Positions 29,041 to 38,604 are shown, counted from the first letter of the stretch. The stretch: 64,000 nucleotides of DNA from Mycolicibacterium hodleri (GCF_025822245.1 NZ_JACKTL010000033.1:298435-362434), one strand, 5' to 3'. Made by a program: numbers and translations. The notes: generated by a model from the letters alone, not told the origin.

Positions 29041-30027
29041 ATGCCGAACACCACGGAGGCGCTGCGCCGCCGGATGCTGATCGGCTACCTCGGCATTCTC
29101 GTCACGCTCTACGCCGCGGCGGTGGTGTCGTCGCCCGACTACGCCTCCAGCCGGGGCGAGGTGGGGGCGGTTGCGCTCTGCGTGGTGGGCCTGGCACTTG
29201 CCGTCCCCGGCTCGCTGCGAGGGTGGCGCTACGTCTGCGCCGCCGCGTGCGTGGGTGCGGCACCGATGGTGGCGTCGTTGTTTCACGAGCAACCGGTGGC
29301 ACAGGTCTGGGCCGTGGTCCCGCTGATGTTCGTCACCATCTATCTGCGTACCTGGCACCCACTTCCGGCCGCGCGGGCACTGGCCGTTCTCGTCGCGGCG
29401 TGCGCGTCGGCGACGCTGGAGATCGCGCCGGCCGAGGTCCCTGGATTGTGGCTGGTGGTGTACGCGGTCTGCATCATCGGCGCCCCGGAGGTCTTCGGAC
29501 TGCTCAACGCCTCCCTGGTCGACGCCGCCCTGCGCGACCCCCTGACGTCGGTCTGGAACCGCGCCGGGGTGGACCGGCAGGCCGGGGTGCTCATCGTTCG
29601 TGCGCAACGACGGGCAGAACCGATCGCCGTCATCGTGCTCGACGTCGACCACTTCAAGTCGATCAACGACCGCTACGGACACGCCGTCGGTGATCGCGTC
29701 CTCGGCGACCTCGCCAGCCGCTGGACCAGCCAGCTCCCCAGCTCGGCCGTGATCGGACGAATGGGCGGCGACGAATTCGTGGTCGTCGTCGGCGGCTACG
29801 ACGAGGATCGCGCACGGGCGCTCGCCGACGCCCTCGGTAACGAGCATGAGGTCGGCGTCACCACCGGAGTCGCCGTCGGCCGGTCCTTCGACGACGCCAC
29901 CTTGGCCGACCTCATCTCCGCTGCCGACGAGGACCTGTATCGCCGCAAGCGCAGTCGCGACGCCACCACCGCCCCCATTCTGGAAGCGGAGACGGGCCAG
30001 GGAGGGCGCGATGGCGATCGTGGGTGA
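29041..30027 (+). CDS. Membrane diguanylate cyclase (GGDEF) 2
   Basis: A 328-residue paralogue of the preceding gene: five or six TM helices (about 14-160), then DPLTSVWNRAGVD, VLDVDHFKSINDRYGHAVGD and GRMGGDEFVVVVGG. The catalytic motif is intact and again there is no I-site. Its last 17 bp overlap the FAD oxidoreductase start, so the three genes look like one transcription unit. Tandem duplication with divergence is the simplest history. Confidence 0.92.
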   Translation: MPNTTEALRRRMLIGYLGILVTLYAAAVVSSPDYASSRGEVGAVALCVVGLALAVPGSLRGWRYVCAAACVGAAPMVASLFHEQPVAQVWAVVPLMFVTIYLRTWHPLPAARALAVLVAACASATLEIAPAEVPGLWLVVYAVCIIGAPEVFGLLNASLVDAALRDPLTSVWNRAGVDRQAGVLIVRAQRRAEPIAVIVLDVDHFKSINDRYGHAVGDRVLGDLASRWTSQLPSSAVIGRMGGDEFVVVVGGYDEDRARALADALGNEHEVGVTTGVAVGRSFDDATLADLISAADEDLYRRKRSRDATTAPILEAETGQGGRDGDRG

Positions 30028-31350
30028 CCGCGCCGTGGTTTGCGGCGCAAGCATGGCCGGCCTGTTGACCGCCCGGGTGCTGTCCGACTTCTACGGGTCC
30101 GTCACGCTCGTGGAGCGTGACGCGCTGCCCGCAGCCATTGCGCAACGGCGCGGGGTGCCGCAGGGGCGCCACCTGCATCAGCTGCTTCGGCCCGGCGCGA
30201 CGGTGCTGGAGGAGTTCTTCCCCGGTGTCTTCGACGAGCTCCTCACCGCCGGCGCCAACGTCATAGACGATCCGTCTCTCGGCTACGTCGGCGTGGGCCA
30301 CCACGTGCTGACCCAGAACGGGCCGTTCGCCAATCCCGGCGAGCTGCTGGCCTATTCGGTAAGCCGGCCACTTCTGGAAGCCCTTGTGCGACAGCGCGTC
30401 CGAGCGCTGCCGAACGTCACGATCACGCAGGAATGCGACGTCGTCGAGCCGGTGCTGGGGCCGTCGAACCGCGTCACCGCCGTTAGGGTGGCGGATCGAC
30501 GGGACGGGCACGAGCGCGAGTTGCCCGCGGACCTGGTCGTCGACGCCACGGGTCGCTCAGCTCCCCCCCGGCGTTCCTTCGCGCCCACGGTTACGACGTC
30601 CCGAGCGAACAGCGCTACGCGGTCGACCTGACCTACGCGAGCCAATGGTTGCGGATACCCGACGACGCCCTCGACGAGATCGTCGTCGCCGTTGCACCGA
30701 CACTCGAAAGGACAACGGGTGCAGGACTGTTGACCTATGAGGACGGCGCCACGGTGCTCACCTTGATCGGCGTCGCCGGGACGCGTTTGCCGGCCGAACT
30801 TCCCGGTCTGCTGCGGTCGGCCGCCGAGTTCCTTCCGGCCCGCATCATGGACGCGCTACTTGCTGCTGAGCCGCTGGGTGAGGTGGTGGTGCAGCACTAC
30901 CCCGCCAGCGTGTGGCGCCGCTACGACAAACTTCGCCGTCTTCCGCGTGGGCTGGTGGTCCTTGGCGACGCCGTGTGCAGCCTCAACCCGGTGTACGGCC
31001 AGGGCGTGTCGTCGGCCGCGCTACAGGCCAAGGCGTTGCGCCGAAGCCTCGCCGAAGCGGACGGGGACGATATGAGCCGCTGCTACTTCAGCGACGCCGC
31101 CAAGAAGCTCGCGCCGCTGTGGCAAGCCAATCGGCTCAACGACTTTGCGGTGGCGCCCACGAACGGCTGGCGAACCGTCCCGCAGCGGCTGCTCAACTGG
31201 TATACGGACAAGTTGGCGGCTGCCGCGGCAGACGACATCGTGTTGGCCGAGGCGTTCATGCGGATGGTCAACCTCATCGACCCACCCGCCAAATTTCTGA
31301 CGCCCTCGATGACGCGTCGCGTGGTCCGCGGGAACCGCCGACGCGGCTAA
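30011..31350 (+). pseudogene. FAD-dependent oxidoreductase, frameshifted in a C7 run
   Basis: Begins at ATG 30011 after a GGAGGG site and encodes DRAVVCGASMAGLLTARVL (FAD-binding Rossmann motif), GVPQGRHLHQLLRPG and VVDATGRS. Then, at the run of seven C at 30563-30569, the frame is lost. The next frame continues FLRAHGYDVPSEQRYAVD, then LVVLGDAVCSLNPVYGQGVSS (second FAD motif) to 31350. Eight C would restore one protein of about 446 residues related to geranylgeranyl reductase/halogenase-like flavoproteins. Could be a genuine mutation, a phase-variable tract or a base-calling error. Confidence 0.8.
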
Positions 31351-31556
31351 TCCAGATCGACTCGGCGGCGATGCACGCCCACGTCGAATCGCTTTGGTCC
31401 CCAAGGTGTCTCGAGCGCGAAGTGAATCGTCTTGGGCTTGCCCGTCAACGTCGTCGCCACGACGGTGCCCACCGCGCCCGCGGGCACGTCCGGCACGTTG
31501 ATGCCGCCGATGTCGCTTCGGGCGGTCACCTGGTCACCTGTCTTGTAACGCCGCAC
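31347..31556 (-). CDS. Small conserved hypothetical protein
   Basis: A 69-residue beta-rich protein: VTARSDIGGINVPDVPAGAVG, TVVATTLTGKPKTIHFALE, WGPKRFDVGVHRRRV. The SH3-like pattern is common in mycobacteria but has no function known to me. GTG at 31556 is supported by an excellent GGGGAGGAAGGG ribosome-binding site. Its end overlaps the convergent FAD gene by 4 bp. Confidence 0.75.
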   Translation of the reverse strand: MRRYKTGDQVTARSDIGGINVPDVPAGAVGTVVATTLTGKPKTIHFALETPWGPKRFDVGVHRRRVDLD

Positions 31557-31621
31557 GATCCCTTCCTCCCCTCATTGCCGACTCCATGGTCGACCCGGGG
31601 CGACACCGATCGCAACTGGTT

Positions 31622-32593
31622 TTAGCGGTGCCCGTCCCACCAGTCGAGGACGCGGATGCCGAACAGAGTCAACCACTTTGACGGCTCACCTGCGGCGACG
31701 TCGACGGGGAACCACTGGCGGCCGGGTAGCGTCGGGCCCTGAATCCACGTGCCGTCCGGTTGGCGGGCGGCGCGGATCATGGCGATCGCGTCGGCCATCC
31801 GGGGGTCCGGTGCGCTGCCGTCGAACAGGGATCGCCGACGGAAGTAGTCGACGGAGTTGAGGACGCTGTAGCGCCACCGCGTCGGATGCGTGAAGACGTC
31901 GACCCACGGGCCCACGGCTTGCCCGTCCGACAGTCGGCGGAACAGACCGCGGGTCAACAGGTACTCCTCCCCGGAGTGCCTCGCCGCTCGAGTCGCGTCG
32001 GTCCCGCCCATGGCGACGTCGTAGTCCAGTAAGCCCTTGAGCGCGTTGATCGTCGAGTGAAACGAGGACCGCGTCGAACCGTCGACCCACTCGCAGTTCC
32101 AGCCACCGTCGGGCAGCCGGTGCTCGACTAACCAGTCGACGACGCCGGTGACGTCGGCGCCGAGCCACACACCGTTGGACACCGTCCACGAGTTGATGCA
32201 GCAGTCGACCTCGCCGCCCCAGTACGGCAGGTCGTCGTACTCCCAGCGGCTGTTGGCGGCCAGCAAGTCGGCCGTCCCGCGGAGCGCCTCCGCGTCGAGG
32301 CCCCACTCCCGCAACGAGTTCAGCGTCCAGGTGGTCGCCGTCCACGGCTGCCCGGCGCCCTCGGCTGCCTCCGGGCCCTCGAAGTCGAAGTCGCCGGGGA
32401 AGAAGGCCCCACCGGCCCATTGGCCGTCGGGATCCTGCAGTGCGAGCAGCCGCGCGGCGAAGCCCTCGGTCGCGACGCGGGCGCGGGTGTCCTGCCACAC
32501 CTCGGGAGGCTCCCGGGCGACGTCACGTTCGACCTGCCAGCGCAGGGCGGGGTCGGAGTCGAGTAGCCAAGCCGTCAGGGGCGCCGCCGCCAT
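31622..32593 (-). CDS. Squalene-cyclase/prenyltransferase-like alpha-alpha toroid protein
   Basis: A 323-residue protein with repeated QW-like segments of the terpenoid cyclase/prenyltransferase toroid: LLALQDPDGQWAGG, WLVEHRLPDGGWNCEW, AARQPDGTWIQG. The catalytic DxDD motif of squalene-hopene cyclases is not visible, so enzymatic cyclisation is doubtful. ATG at 32593 (MAAAPLTAWLLDSDPALRWQ) starts the fold. It is divergent from the DUF1737 gene (30 bp gap). Confidence 0.75.
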   Translation of the reverse strand: MAAAPLTAWLLDSDPALRWQVERDVAREPPEVWQDTRARVATEGFAARLLALQDPDGQWAGGAFFPGDFDFEGPEAAEGAGQPWTATTWTLNSLREWGLDAEALRGTADLLAANSRWEYDDLPYWGGEVDCCINSWTVSNGVWLGADVTGVVDWLVEHRLPDGGWNCEWVDGSTRSSFHSTINALKGLLDYDVAMGGTDATRAARHSGEEYLLTRGLFRRLSDGQAVGPWVDVFTHPTRWRYSVLNSVDYFRRRSLFDGSAPDPRMADAIAMIRAARQPDGTWIQGPTLPGRQWFPVDVAAGEPSKWLTLFGIRVLDWWDGHR

Positions 32594-32623
32594 TGCCCGA
32601 GTGTAGGTGGCACCATCGACGAG

Positions 32624-32818
32624 ATGACGGAACCACCGAACGGATTGCCGAGGTACCGCCTGCTGACCGGACCGGACGACGAAGCGTTCTGCCGCCGCGT
32701 CAGCGAAGCGCTGGACCTGGGTTACGAGCTGTACGGGGACCCGGCCATCAGCCTCGACGGCGGCCGGGCCGTCGTGGCCCAAGCGGTCGTCTGGCAGCGC
32801 GTGGTGCGCTACGTCTGA
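32624..32818 (+). CDS. DUF1737 domain protein
   Basis: A 64-residue protein that is essentially one DUF1737 domain: YRLLTGPDDEAFCRRVSEALDLGYELYGDPAIS, then VVAQAVVW. Function unknown across bacteria. It faces prfC with 3 bp between stops. Confidence 0.85.
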   Translation: MTEPPNGLPRYRLLTGPDDEAFCRRVSEALDLGYELYGDPAISLDGGRAVVAQAVVWQRVVRYV

Positions 32819-32821
32819 CGG

Positions 32822-34474
32822 TCAGTCGTCGCCGGCGGCGACGAGCGACTGCAGCTTCACCGACGGGTTGTCGCGCTGGAAACCCTCGAGCCGCCACTTG
32901 GTGGAGAACAGCACCAGGATGACGCCGTCGGTCCGCGTGAAGACCTCGACCGACGGTTGCCGCTGCAGGAAGTCGACGTCACCGGGGTCGGCGGCACGTG
33001 CCACGGTGTACGGCAGCGACTCCAGCGAGATCGGCGCGCTGAGCTCGGTCGCCATCCGATGGGTCGCCACCTCGAATTGCATCGGACCCACGGCGGCGAA
33101 CACGGGAGCCTGATCGCCGCGGCGGTCCGACCGGAGCACCTGGACGACGCCCTCCTGCTCGAGCTGTTCGATCCCCTTGCGGAACTGCTTGTGCTTGCTG
33201 GGATCGGTGCCCCGGGCGACGGCGAAGAACTCGGGGGAGAAGCTGGGGATCGGCGGGTACTGCACCGGGACGTCGCGGTAGAGCGTGTCGCCGGGGCGCA
33301 GTACGTTGGCGTTGGCCAGGCCGATGACGTCACCCGGCCACGCCGTGTCCAACGTCGTGCGCTGCTGGCCGAACACCGACTGCGCGTACTTGGTGACGAA
33401 CGGCTTGCCGGTGGTGGCGTGGGTCAGCACCTCACCGCGTTCGAACGTGCCCGAACAGACCCGCGCATAGGCGATGCGGTCGCGATGGGCGGAGTCCATG
33501 CCGGCCTGGACCTTGAACACGAATGCGCTGAAGGGCGCCTCGGCGGGACGGCGGTGGCCGTCGACGTCGAGCTGGCCGTGCGGCGGCGGGGCGAGCTGGA
33601 CGAGCACGTCCAACAGCTGGTTGACGCCGAAGTTCAACGCCGCCGAGGTGAACAGCAGCGGGGTGGTCTCGCAGCCGAGGAACGTGTCCCGGTCGTATTC
33701 CGACCCGTCGGCGGCCAGCAGCTCGGACTCCTCCACGGCGTTGTCCCAGTCGACGCCGGCCGCGTCGTGGGCATCGGCCGGGGCGATGTGCTCCTCCGGT
33801 GCGGCCTTGGCGCCACCCGCGGTGCGGGTGTACCTGATGAAGTTGCCGGTGCGTCGGTCGAGCACGCCCTTGAAGTCACCGGCGATCCCCACCGGCCACG
33901 TGAGCGGGGTGGGCCGCAGACCGATCCTGGCCTGGATTTCGTCGAGCAGCTCCAGGGCGTCGCGCCCGGGCCGGTCCCACTTGTTGATGACGGTGATGAT
34001 CGGGATGCGCCGCAGCCGGCAGACCTCGAAGAGTTTGAGTGTCTGAGGCTCGAGGCCCTTCGCCGCGTCGATGAGCATCACCGCGCAGTCCACGGCGGTC
34101 AGGACGCGGTAGGTGTCCTCGGAGAAGTCGGCGTGGCCGGGGGTGTCGAGCAGGTTGATGACGCAGTCCTGCCCACTCGGAGCACGGTAGGGAAATTGCA
34201 GGGCCGTGGAGGTGATGGAGATGCCACGGGCCTTCTCCATGTCCATCCAGTCCGACACGGTCGCGCGGCGGCCGGACTTGCCGTGAATCGCGCCGGCTTC
34301 GCTGATCCGGTTCGCGTGCAGCACCAGGGCCTCGGTCAACGTCGACTTGCCGGCGTCGGGGTGACTGATCACGGCGAAGGTCCGTCGACGCTGCGCTTCG
34401 GCGGTGATGCGGTCCGCGGCACGCCCTTCGGCGGCCGTCAACGTGCCGGGGGCCTGAGTCTGATTGTCGGTCAT
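32822..34474 (-). CDS. prfC: Peptide chain release factor 3
   Basis: A 550-residue translational GTPase that recycles RF1/RF2 from the ribosome. G motifs: G1 SHPDAGKSTL, the switch region GISITSTALQF, G3 DTPGHADFSEDTYR, G4 NKWDR. The RF3-specific C-terminal domain follows (QFEVATHRMATELSAPISLE, SLPYTVARA). ATG at 34474 (MTDNQTQAPG) matches the family start. It is a single-gene unit. Confidence 0.96.
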   Translation of the reverse strand: MTDNQTQAPGTLTAAEGRAADRITAEAQRRRTFAVISHPDAGKSTLTEALVLHANRISEAGAIHGKSGRRATVSDWMDMEKARGISITSTALQFPYRAPSGQDCVINLLDTPGHADFSEDTYRVLTAVDCAVMLIDAAKGLEPQTLKLFEVCRLRRIPIITVINKWDRPGRDALELLDEIQARIGLRPTPLTWPVGIAGDFKGVLDRRTGNFIRYTRTAGGAKAAPEEHIAPADAHDAAGVDWDNAVEESELLAADGSEYDRDTFLGCETTPLLFTSAALNFGVNQLLDVLVQLAPPPHGQLDVDGHRRPAEAPFSAFVFKVQAGMDSAHRDRIAYARVCSGTFERGEVLTHATTGKPFVTKYAQSVFGQQRTTLDTAWPGDVIGLANANVLRPGDTLYRDVPVQYPPIPSFSPEFFAVARGTDPSKHKQFRKGIEQLEQEGVVQVLRSDRRGDQAPVFAAVGPMQFEVATHRMATELSAPISLESLPYTVARAADPGDVDFLQRQPSVEVFTRTDGVILVLFSTKWRLEGFQRDNPSVKLQSLVAAGDD

Positions 34475-34576
34475 TGCACTACCAATGGTATTGGCTCGGC
34501 GCCGAATCAATAAATCGATCGCGGGCCGGGCTGGCGCGGACCTGCACGTCAGACGGGGTGCGCCCTGCTCGGATGG

Positions 34577-35224
34577 CTATCGCAGCACCCGCGGGGAGTC
34601 GAAGTCGGCGTTGTCGACGAGGACGTCGGCACGTCGCCGAGGATCGCACGCCGCGAAGTAGAGCCGCTGCCCCTCGACGTAGCGGCGGGTTCGCGGATCG
34701 GCCAGGTCGGGGCTCGTGCCGTCGCGTGCGGCCATCCGTCGCGCCGTCTCGGTGAAGGGCACGTCGAGGAAGATCGACAGGTGCCAGGCGTCGGCGAGTT
34801 CGGCGCGCTGAAGGAAGATGCCGTCGACGACGAGCACCGAGCTTGGCGCGGCGACCGCGGTGTCCACGGCCAGCGCGGTGTCACTGGCGACATCGTGCGC
34901 GGCGGCCCGATAGCGTCGAGACCCATTGTGGGCGAACGCATTCAGCACGTCGGCCGTGAAGCGGTCGTAGTCGTAGGAATCCAGCCAAAACCCCTCCGGA
35001 GAATCACGCCCCCGCCGATACCTCGTCGCCCGCGGGTGGTGAAAACCGTCGACGGACACCCGCACCACCGGCCGGCCAGCCTCCCGCAGGGTTGCCGCGA
35101 GGCCGTCGGCGAACCGGGTCTTGCCCGCGCCGTCGGGGCCGTCGACGGCCACCCGCACGCAGTCGTCGCCGGGCAGGCTGGGCACGCGGGCGGCCACTGA
35201 CTGCAACACGGCTTCCCTTGCCAT
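34577..35224 (-). CDS. Uridine kinase-like P-loop phosphotransferase
   Basis: A 215-residue kinase of the uridine kinase/phosphoribulokinase fold. Walker A is VAVDGPDGAGKTRFADGLA. The substrate region is VRVSVDGFHHPRATRYRRG, and VLVVDGIFLQRAEL and ARRMAARDG complete the fold. The exact substrate (uridine or another small molecule) is not settled. ATG at 35224 is used; a GTG one codon earlier is equally possible. It ends 102 bp from prfC, and its start lies 14 bp from the LCP gene stop on the same strand. Confidence 0.8.
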   Translation of the reverse strand: MAREAVLQSVAARVPSLPGDDCVRVAVDGPDGAGKTRFADGLAATLREAGRPVVRVSVDGFHHPRATRYRRGRDSPEGFWLDSYDYDRFTADVLNAFAHNGSRRYRAAAHDVASDTALAVDTAVAAPSSVLVVDGIFLQRAELADAWHLSIFLDVPFTETARRMAARDGTSPDLADPRTRRYVEGQRLYFAACDPRRRADVLVDNADFDSPRVLR

Positions 35225-35238
35225 CACGTTGCGAATCG

Positions 35239-36759
35239 TCAGTTCACGCAGGGGGTCTCGCCGCCGCTGATGGGCAGTCCCTGATCGGGTGCGGGATCGT
35301 CGGAGCTGCCGACGTCGATGCCCAGCGCTTCGCCACCCGACGGTGCGGTGGCCAGGCTGGCGACGTCGGTCGGCAGTGAGTAGCCATCGCCGAGCACCAC
35401 CCGAATGCGTCCGGGGGGCAGGTCGGAGGCCGGCTTCGGCGGGACGGCGATGTCGAGGACGGTCGCGACCGCCTGCGCGGCGGAGTCGCCTCCGGTGCCG
35501 TATTCGACGGCAGTCGCCGGTGCGTCACCGTGGGCGCCGAGGCTCAGATCACCTTCGTGATAACCCTTGTGGGTCAGGATGTTCGACGTCTCGGTGGCCA
35601 GGCCACGGACGCCGCTGGCGTTGACCACGTCCACGATGACGTCGCCCGGCGCCACCACCGGGGCCGGCACGGCCGACGGGTCGTCGAACGTCGTCGTGAC
35701 CAGTGCGCGGATGGCGGCGGGGTCGACGATGTTGACGTCCTGGCCGTAGACCGTGTCGTACCGCACCACCGGCAGGGTTTGGTAGTGCACCTGCTCGCCC
35801 GAGAGCTCGCCGATGCGGCGGAACAGGCTCTGGTCCCATCCGCTGGACAACACGAGGTCCTTGCGGGCGACGCCCATGAGCGAGTTGAGCTTGCCCATGT
35901 CGCTGAACGACCCGGAATCCTGCAGCTGGTGGATGACGGAGATCAGGAAGGCCTGCTGGCGGTGCGTGCGGTCCAGGTCCCCGTTGTCGAGGCCGTGCCG
36001 CTGTCTGACGAAGGCGAGTGCCTGCCGCGCGTCCAGCGTCTGGCGCCCGGCGGGGAAGTCGGCACCGGAGTAGTCGTCGTGCACGGCGTGGTTGAGGCAG
36101 ACCTCGACGCCACCGAGGCTCGCCGCCACGTCGTAGAACCCGGCGAGGTTCACCTCGGCGAAGTAGTCGATCGGCACACCGGTGAGGGCGCGCACGACGG
36201 CCAGCGTCGCCTTGCGACCAGCCTCTCGCCCCTCCTTCTCCAGGGTTGCCTGATCGGTCTCGCCGTCGTCGACGAGCTTCTGCGCCTCGTCGGCCTTGGT
36301 CAGCCCGTAGGCCTCCTTGATCTTGATGTGGTCGTAGCCCGGCACGATGCCCTTGACGCTGACGTAGTCGTCGCGCGGGATGGAGAACGCCTGAACGCTG
36401 CCGTCCTCCGCGAGGTGGACCAGGATCAGCGTGTTGGTGTTGTACCCGCCGGACGTCGAGTCGCCGGCGTGCAACTGGTCCAGCACGTCCTGGGGCAGGT
36501 CGTCGCCGTTCTGGTCCTTGCGCGAGTCCAGGCCGATCAGCAGGATGTTGACCGCCGAGCCGGTGGAGTGCGGTGCGTCGGCCCCGAGCGCTTGGGACAC
36601 CGTGATGCCGCTCAGCATGCCGTGCAGCGTCCACCAGCCGAAGCCGGTCGTCGCCAGCACCGCGGCGGTCACCATCGCCAGCCCGCCGCGAACGAGCCGC
36701 CCCGCCGTGATTCGGGACTGTCGGGCAGACGGCATCAGGTGACGCGCACGCTCACCCAT
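35239..36759 (-). CDS. LytR-CpsA-Psr family cell-wall ligase with LytR_C domain
   Basis: A 506-residue envelope protein that transfers arabinogalactan-like polymers onto peptidoglycan. It has a short basic cytoplasmic N-terminus and one TM helix (GLAMVTAAVLATTGFGWW, about 27-45). The LCP domain follows, with conserved residues in NILLIGLDSRKD, AFSIPRDDYVSV and DARQALAFVRQRHGLDNGDLDRTHRQQ. After it comes a LytR_C domain (VDVVNASGVRGLATETSNIL). The C-terminus ends in CVN. ATG at 36759 has a GAAGGCGG site; more upstream ATGs are possible. It resembles CpsA of M. tuberculosis in size. Confidence 0.88.
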   Translation of the reverse strand: MGERARHLMPSARQSRITAGRLVRGGLAMVTAAVLATTGFGWWTLHGMLSGITVSQALGADAPHSTGSAVNILLIGLDSRKDQNGDDLPQDVLDQLHAGDSTSGGYNTNTLILVHLAEDGSVQAFSIPRDDYVSVKGIVPGYDHIKIKEAYGLTKADEAQKLVDDGETDQATLEKEGREAGRKATLAVVRALTGVPIDYFAEVNLAGFYDVAASLGGVEVCLNHAVHDDYSGADFPAGRQTLDARQALAFVRQRHGLDNGDLDRTHRQQAFLISVIHQLQDSGSFSDMGKLNSLMGVARKDLVLSSGWDQSLFRRIGELSGEQVHYQTLPVVRYDTVYGQDVNIVDPAAIRALVTTTFDDPSAVPAPVVAPGDVIVDVVNASGVRGLATETSNILTHKGYHEGDLSLGAHGDAPATAVEYGTGGDSAAQAVATVLDIAVPPKPASDLPPGRIRVVLGDGYSLPTDVASLATAPSGGEALGIDVGSSDDPAPDQGLPISGGETPCVN

Positions 36760-36929
36760 CACCGCCGCCTTCGATCGATCGCCACCCCCCACCATGCGGG
36801 AGGAAGCTCGTGACGCGGCTGTGAAGGTGGTGGAAGTCACCCCCGGCGCATGGCGCGCCTTGCCGACCGTTCGGGTCAGGATACGTGGACCGGGCTGGCC
36901 GTCGCCAGTCGACGAGACGGCCGTGAACG

Positions 36930-37844
36930 TCAGCGCAGGGTGAGCCAGAGCAAACTGCCGGTGCCGGCGACGACGCAGTAGATCGCGAACGGCGTCAGCG
37001 TCCGCGTGTGGAAGTACGTGGTCAGGAATCTGACGGCGAGGTAGGCGCTGACGAATGACGCAACGCTGCCGGCCAGAACCTGGCCACCGATCCCAGAACC
37101 CAACGGGCCGAACAGGTCTGGGAGCTTCAGCACACCCGCCGCCAGAATGACCGGCGTCGCCAGCAGGAACGAGAATCGCGCGGCCTCGTCGTGGGTGAGT
37201 CCCCGAAGCAGCCCTGCCGTCATCGTGACGCCCGACCGGCTGATGCCGGGCAGCAGGGCCAGTGTCTGGGCGGCCCCGATGAGCGCACCTTGGGGCAGCG
37301 AGGTTCGAGCGAGTCGCTCGTCGACGCCGGTCGCGACGTCACCGGCCGTCATGGGGTTGGCACCTGCCACCACGATGCCGTCGTCACGCCGTCGGCGAAG
37401 CCGCTCGCCGGCGTAGAGGAGGGCGCCGTTGAGGACGAGGAAGGCGGCCGCGGGAATGGGCTTGCCCAACGTGGTGCGGAACGTGTGCTCCAGCGCGAGG
37501 CCACACACCCCGACGGGAATGGTGCCGGCGATCATCAACCAGGCCAGCCGTTCGCCGGTGGTCTCGATTCTGCGGTGCCGCAGCGACGTCCAGAAACCGG
37601 TGACGATCTGCACCCAGTCACGCCAGAAGAACAAGAGCAGCGCCGCCGCGGTCGCCACGTGGAGACCGACGATGAACGCGAGGTACGGCGACTCCGGTAA
37701 CGAGACGTTCAGATCGGCGGCCCACCGACCCCCGATCAGGGCGGGCACCAAGACCGAGTGTCCGAGGCTGGAGACGGGAAACAACTCCGTCACTCCCTGG
37801 AACAGACCGACGACGATCGCTTCGAGATAGCTCAGACTGCTCAC
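36930..37844 (-). CDS. uppP: Undecaprenyl-diphosphatase
   Basis: A 304-residue integral membrane phosphatase that recycles the undecaprenyl carrier for cell-wall synthesis. Motifs: QGVTELFPVSSLGHSVLV near the N-terminus (standard form EGxTEFLPVSSTGH) and LLPGISRSGVTMTAGL in the second half. Eight or so TM helices are visible. The first motif departs from the usual form, so this may be a second, divergent copy rather than the main one. GTG at 37844 starts the family sequence. Confidence 0.88.
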   Translation of the reverse strand: MSSLSYLEAIVVGLFQGVTELFPVSSLGHSVLVPALIGGRWAADLNVSLPESPYLAFIVGLHVATAAALLLFFWRDWVQIVTGFWTSLRHRRIETTGERLAWLMIAGTIPVGVCGLALEHTFRTTLGKPIPAAAFLVLNGALLYAGERLRRRRDDGIVVAGANPMTAGDVATGVDERLARTSLPQGALIGAAQTLALLPGISRSGVTMTAGLLRGLTHDEAARFSFLLATPVILAAGVLKLPDLFGPLGSGIGGQVLAGSVASFVSAYLAVRFLTTYFHTRTLTPFAIYCVVAGTGSLLWLTLR

Positions 37845-37890
37845 CGGGAGATGATGCAGCGCCGCCCTGGGAGTGTGCTGCGGGTCCGAC

Positions 37891-38178
37891 TCAGAACGGG
37901 ATCGCCGCGGCCACCACCGACCGAAGGATCACCACGGCGACGAACACCACGGTGAACGCCAGGTCGATCGACACCGACCCCACGCGGACCGGCCTCAGCA
38001 CGCGCCGTACCGGTCCGAGTACGGGCTCGGTGATCCCGTGAGTCACCCTGCGCGCCTGATACATACCGCTACTGCCGCCGGTGTCCGGGGACAGCATCCC
38101 GGCCCAGTCGACGACCATTCTCGCGATCAGCACGATCTCGAAGAGCAACAGGGCGAAACTCAGCAGGCTGGCGATCAT
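37891..38178 (-). CDS. YggT-family membrane protein
   Basis: A 95-residue protein with two TM segments (about 3-20 and 73-92) around ARRVTHGITEPVLGPVRRVLRPVR, the hallmark of the YggT family. In mycobacteria the best-known copy lies beside wag31. This one is next to uppP and upstream of it on the same strand (46 bp), suggesting an envelope-related role. Confidence 0.85.
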   Translation of the reverse strand: MIASLLSFALLLFEIVLIARMVVDWAGMLSPDTGGSSGMYQARRVTHGITEPVLGPVRRVLRPVRVGSVSIDLAFTVVFVAVVILRSVVAAAIPF

Positions 38179-38267
38179 CGCACTCTCCTTTTCCCAGCCC
38201 CCATTGTCTGCCCGATGCGTGAGAGCCGGCTGACGTCAGGCTGAGACGAGACCGAGAAACACCGCGC

Positions 38268-38588
38268 TCACACCTTGATCTCGCCCATCTCCGACCAACC
38301 GGTCGCGTCGATCGAGTGGCTGATGATCAGGGGCGTCGACGCCAGGATGTCGGGTGCCTTGGCGACGAAAGTCTTGAAGTGCTCGCTGTTGACGTGCTCG
38401 CCGCCGGCGTCACCGTCGCGGAACCCCTCCACCAACACGTATTCGGACGGGTTCTCGAGGCTGCGAGACCACTCGAAGAACATGTTGCCCGGCTCGGCCC
38501 GGGTGGCGTTGGTGAAGTCGGCCACCAGGCTCGGGAAGTCCTCGACGTGCTCGGGCTTCGGGGTCCACTTGACCACGATGAAGATCAC
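38268..38588 (-). CDS. Antibiotic biosynthesis monooxygenase (YgiN-like quinol monooxygenase) domain protein
   Basis: A 106-residue ABM-fold protein: IFIVVKWTPKPEHVEDF, then EPGNMFFEWSRSLENPSEYVLVEGF, then HVNSEHFKTFV. Such ferredoxin-like dimers act as cofactor-free monooxygenases on quinols or short aldehydes. GTG at 38588 follows AAGGAG. It lies 16 bp downstream of the adh stop on the same strand and so is probably the last gene of that operon. Confidence 0.85.
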   Translation of the reverse strand: MIFIVVKWTPKPEHVEDFPSLVADFTNATRAEPGNMFFEWSRSLENPSEYVLVEGFRDGDAGGEHVNSEHFKTFVAKAPDILASTPLIISHSIDATGWSEMGEIKV

Positions 38589-38604
38589 GGTTGTTCACTA
38601 CTCC

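Noticed and set aside
28014..30054. Two long minus-strand frames opposite the GGDEF genes
   Set aside because: Antisense to two clear GGDEF proteins; His/Asp/Gly-rich without motifs.
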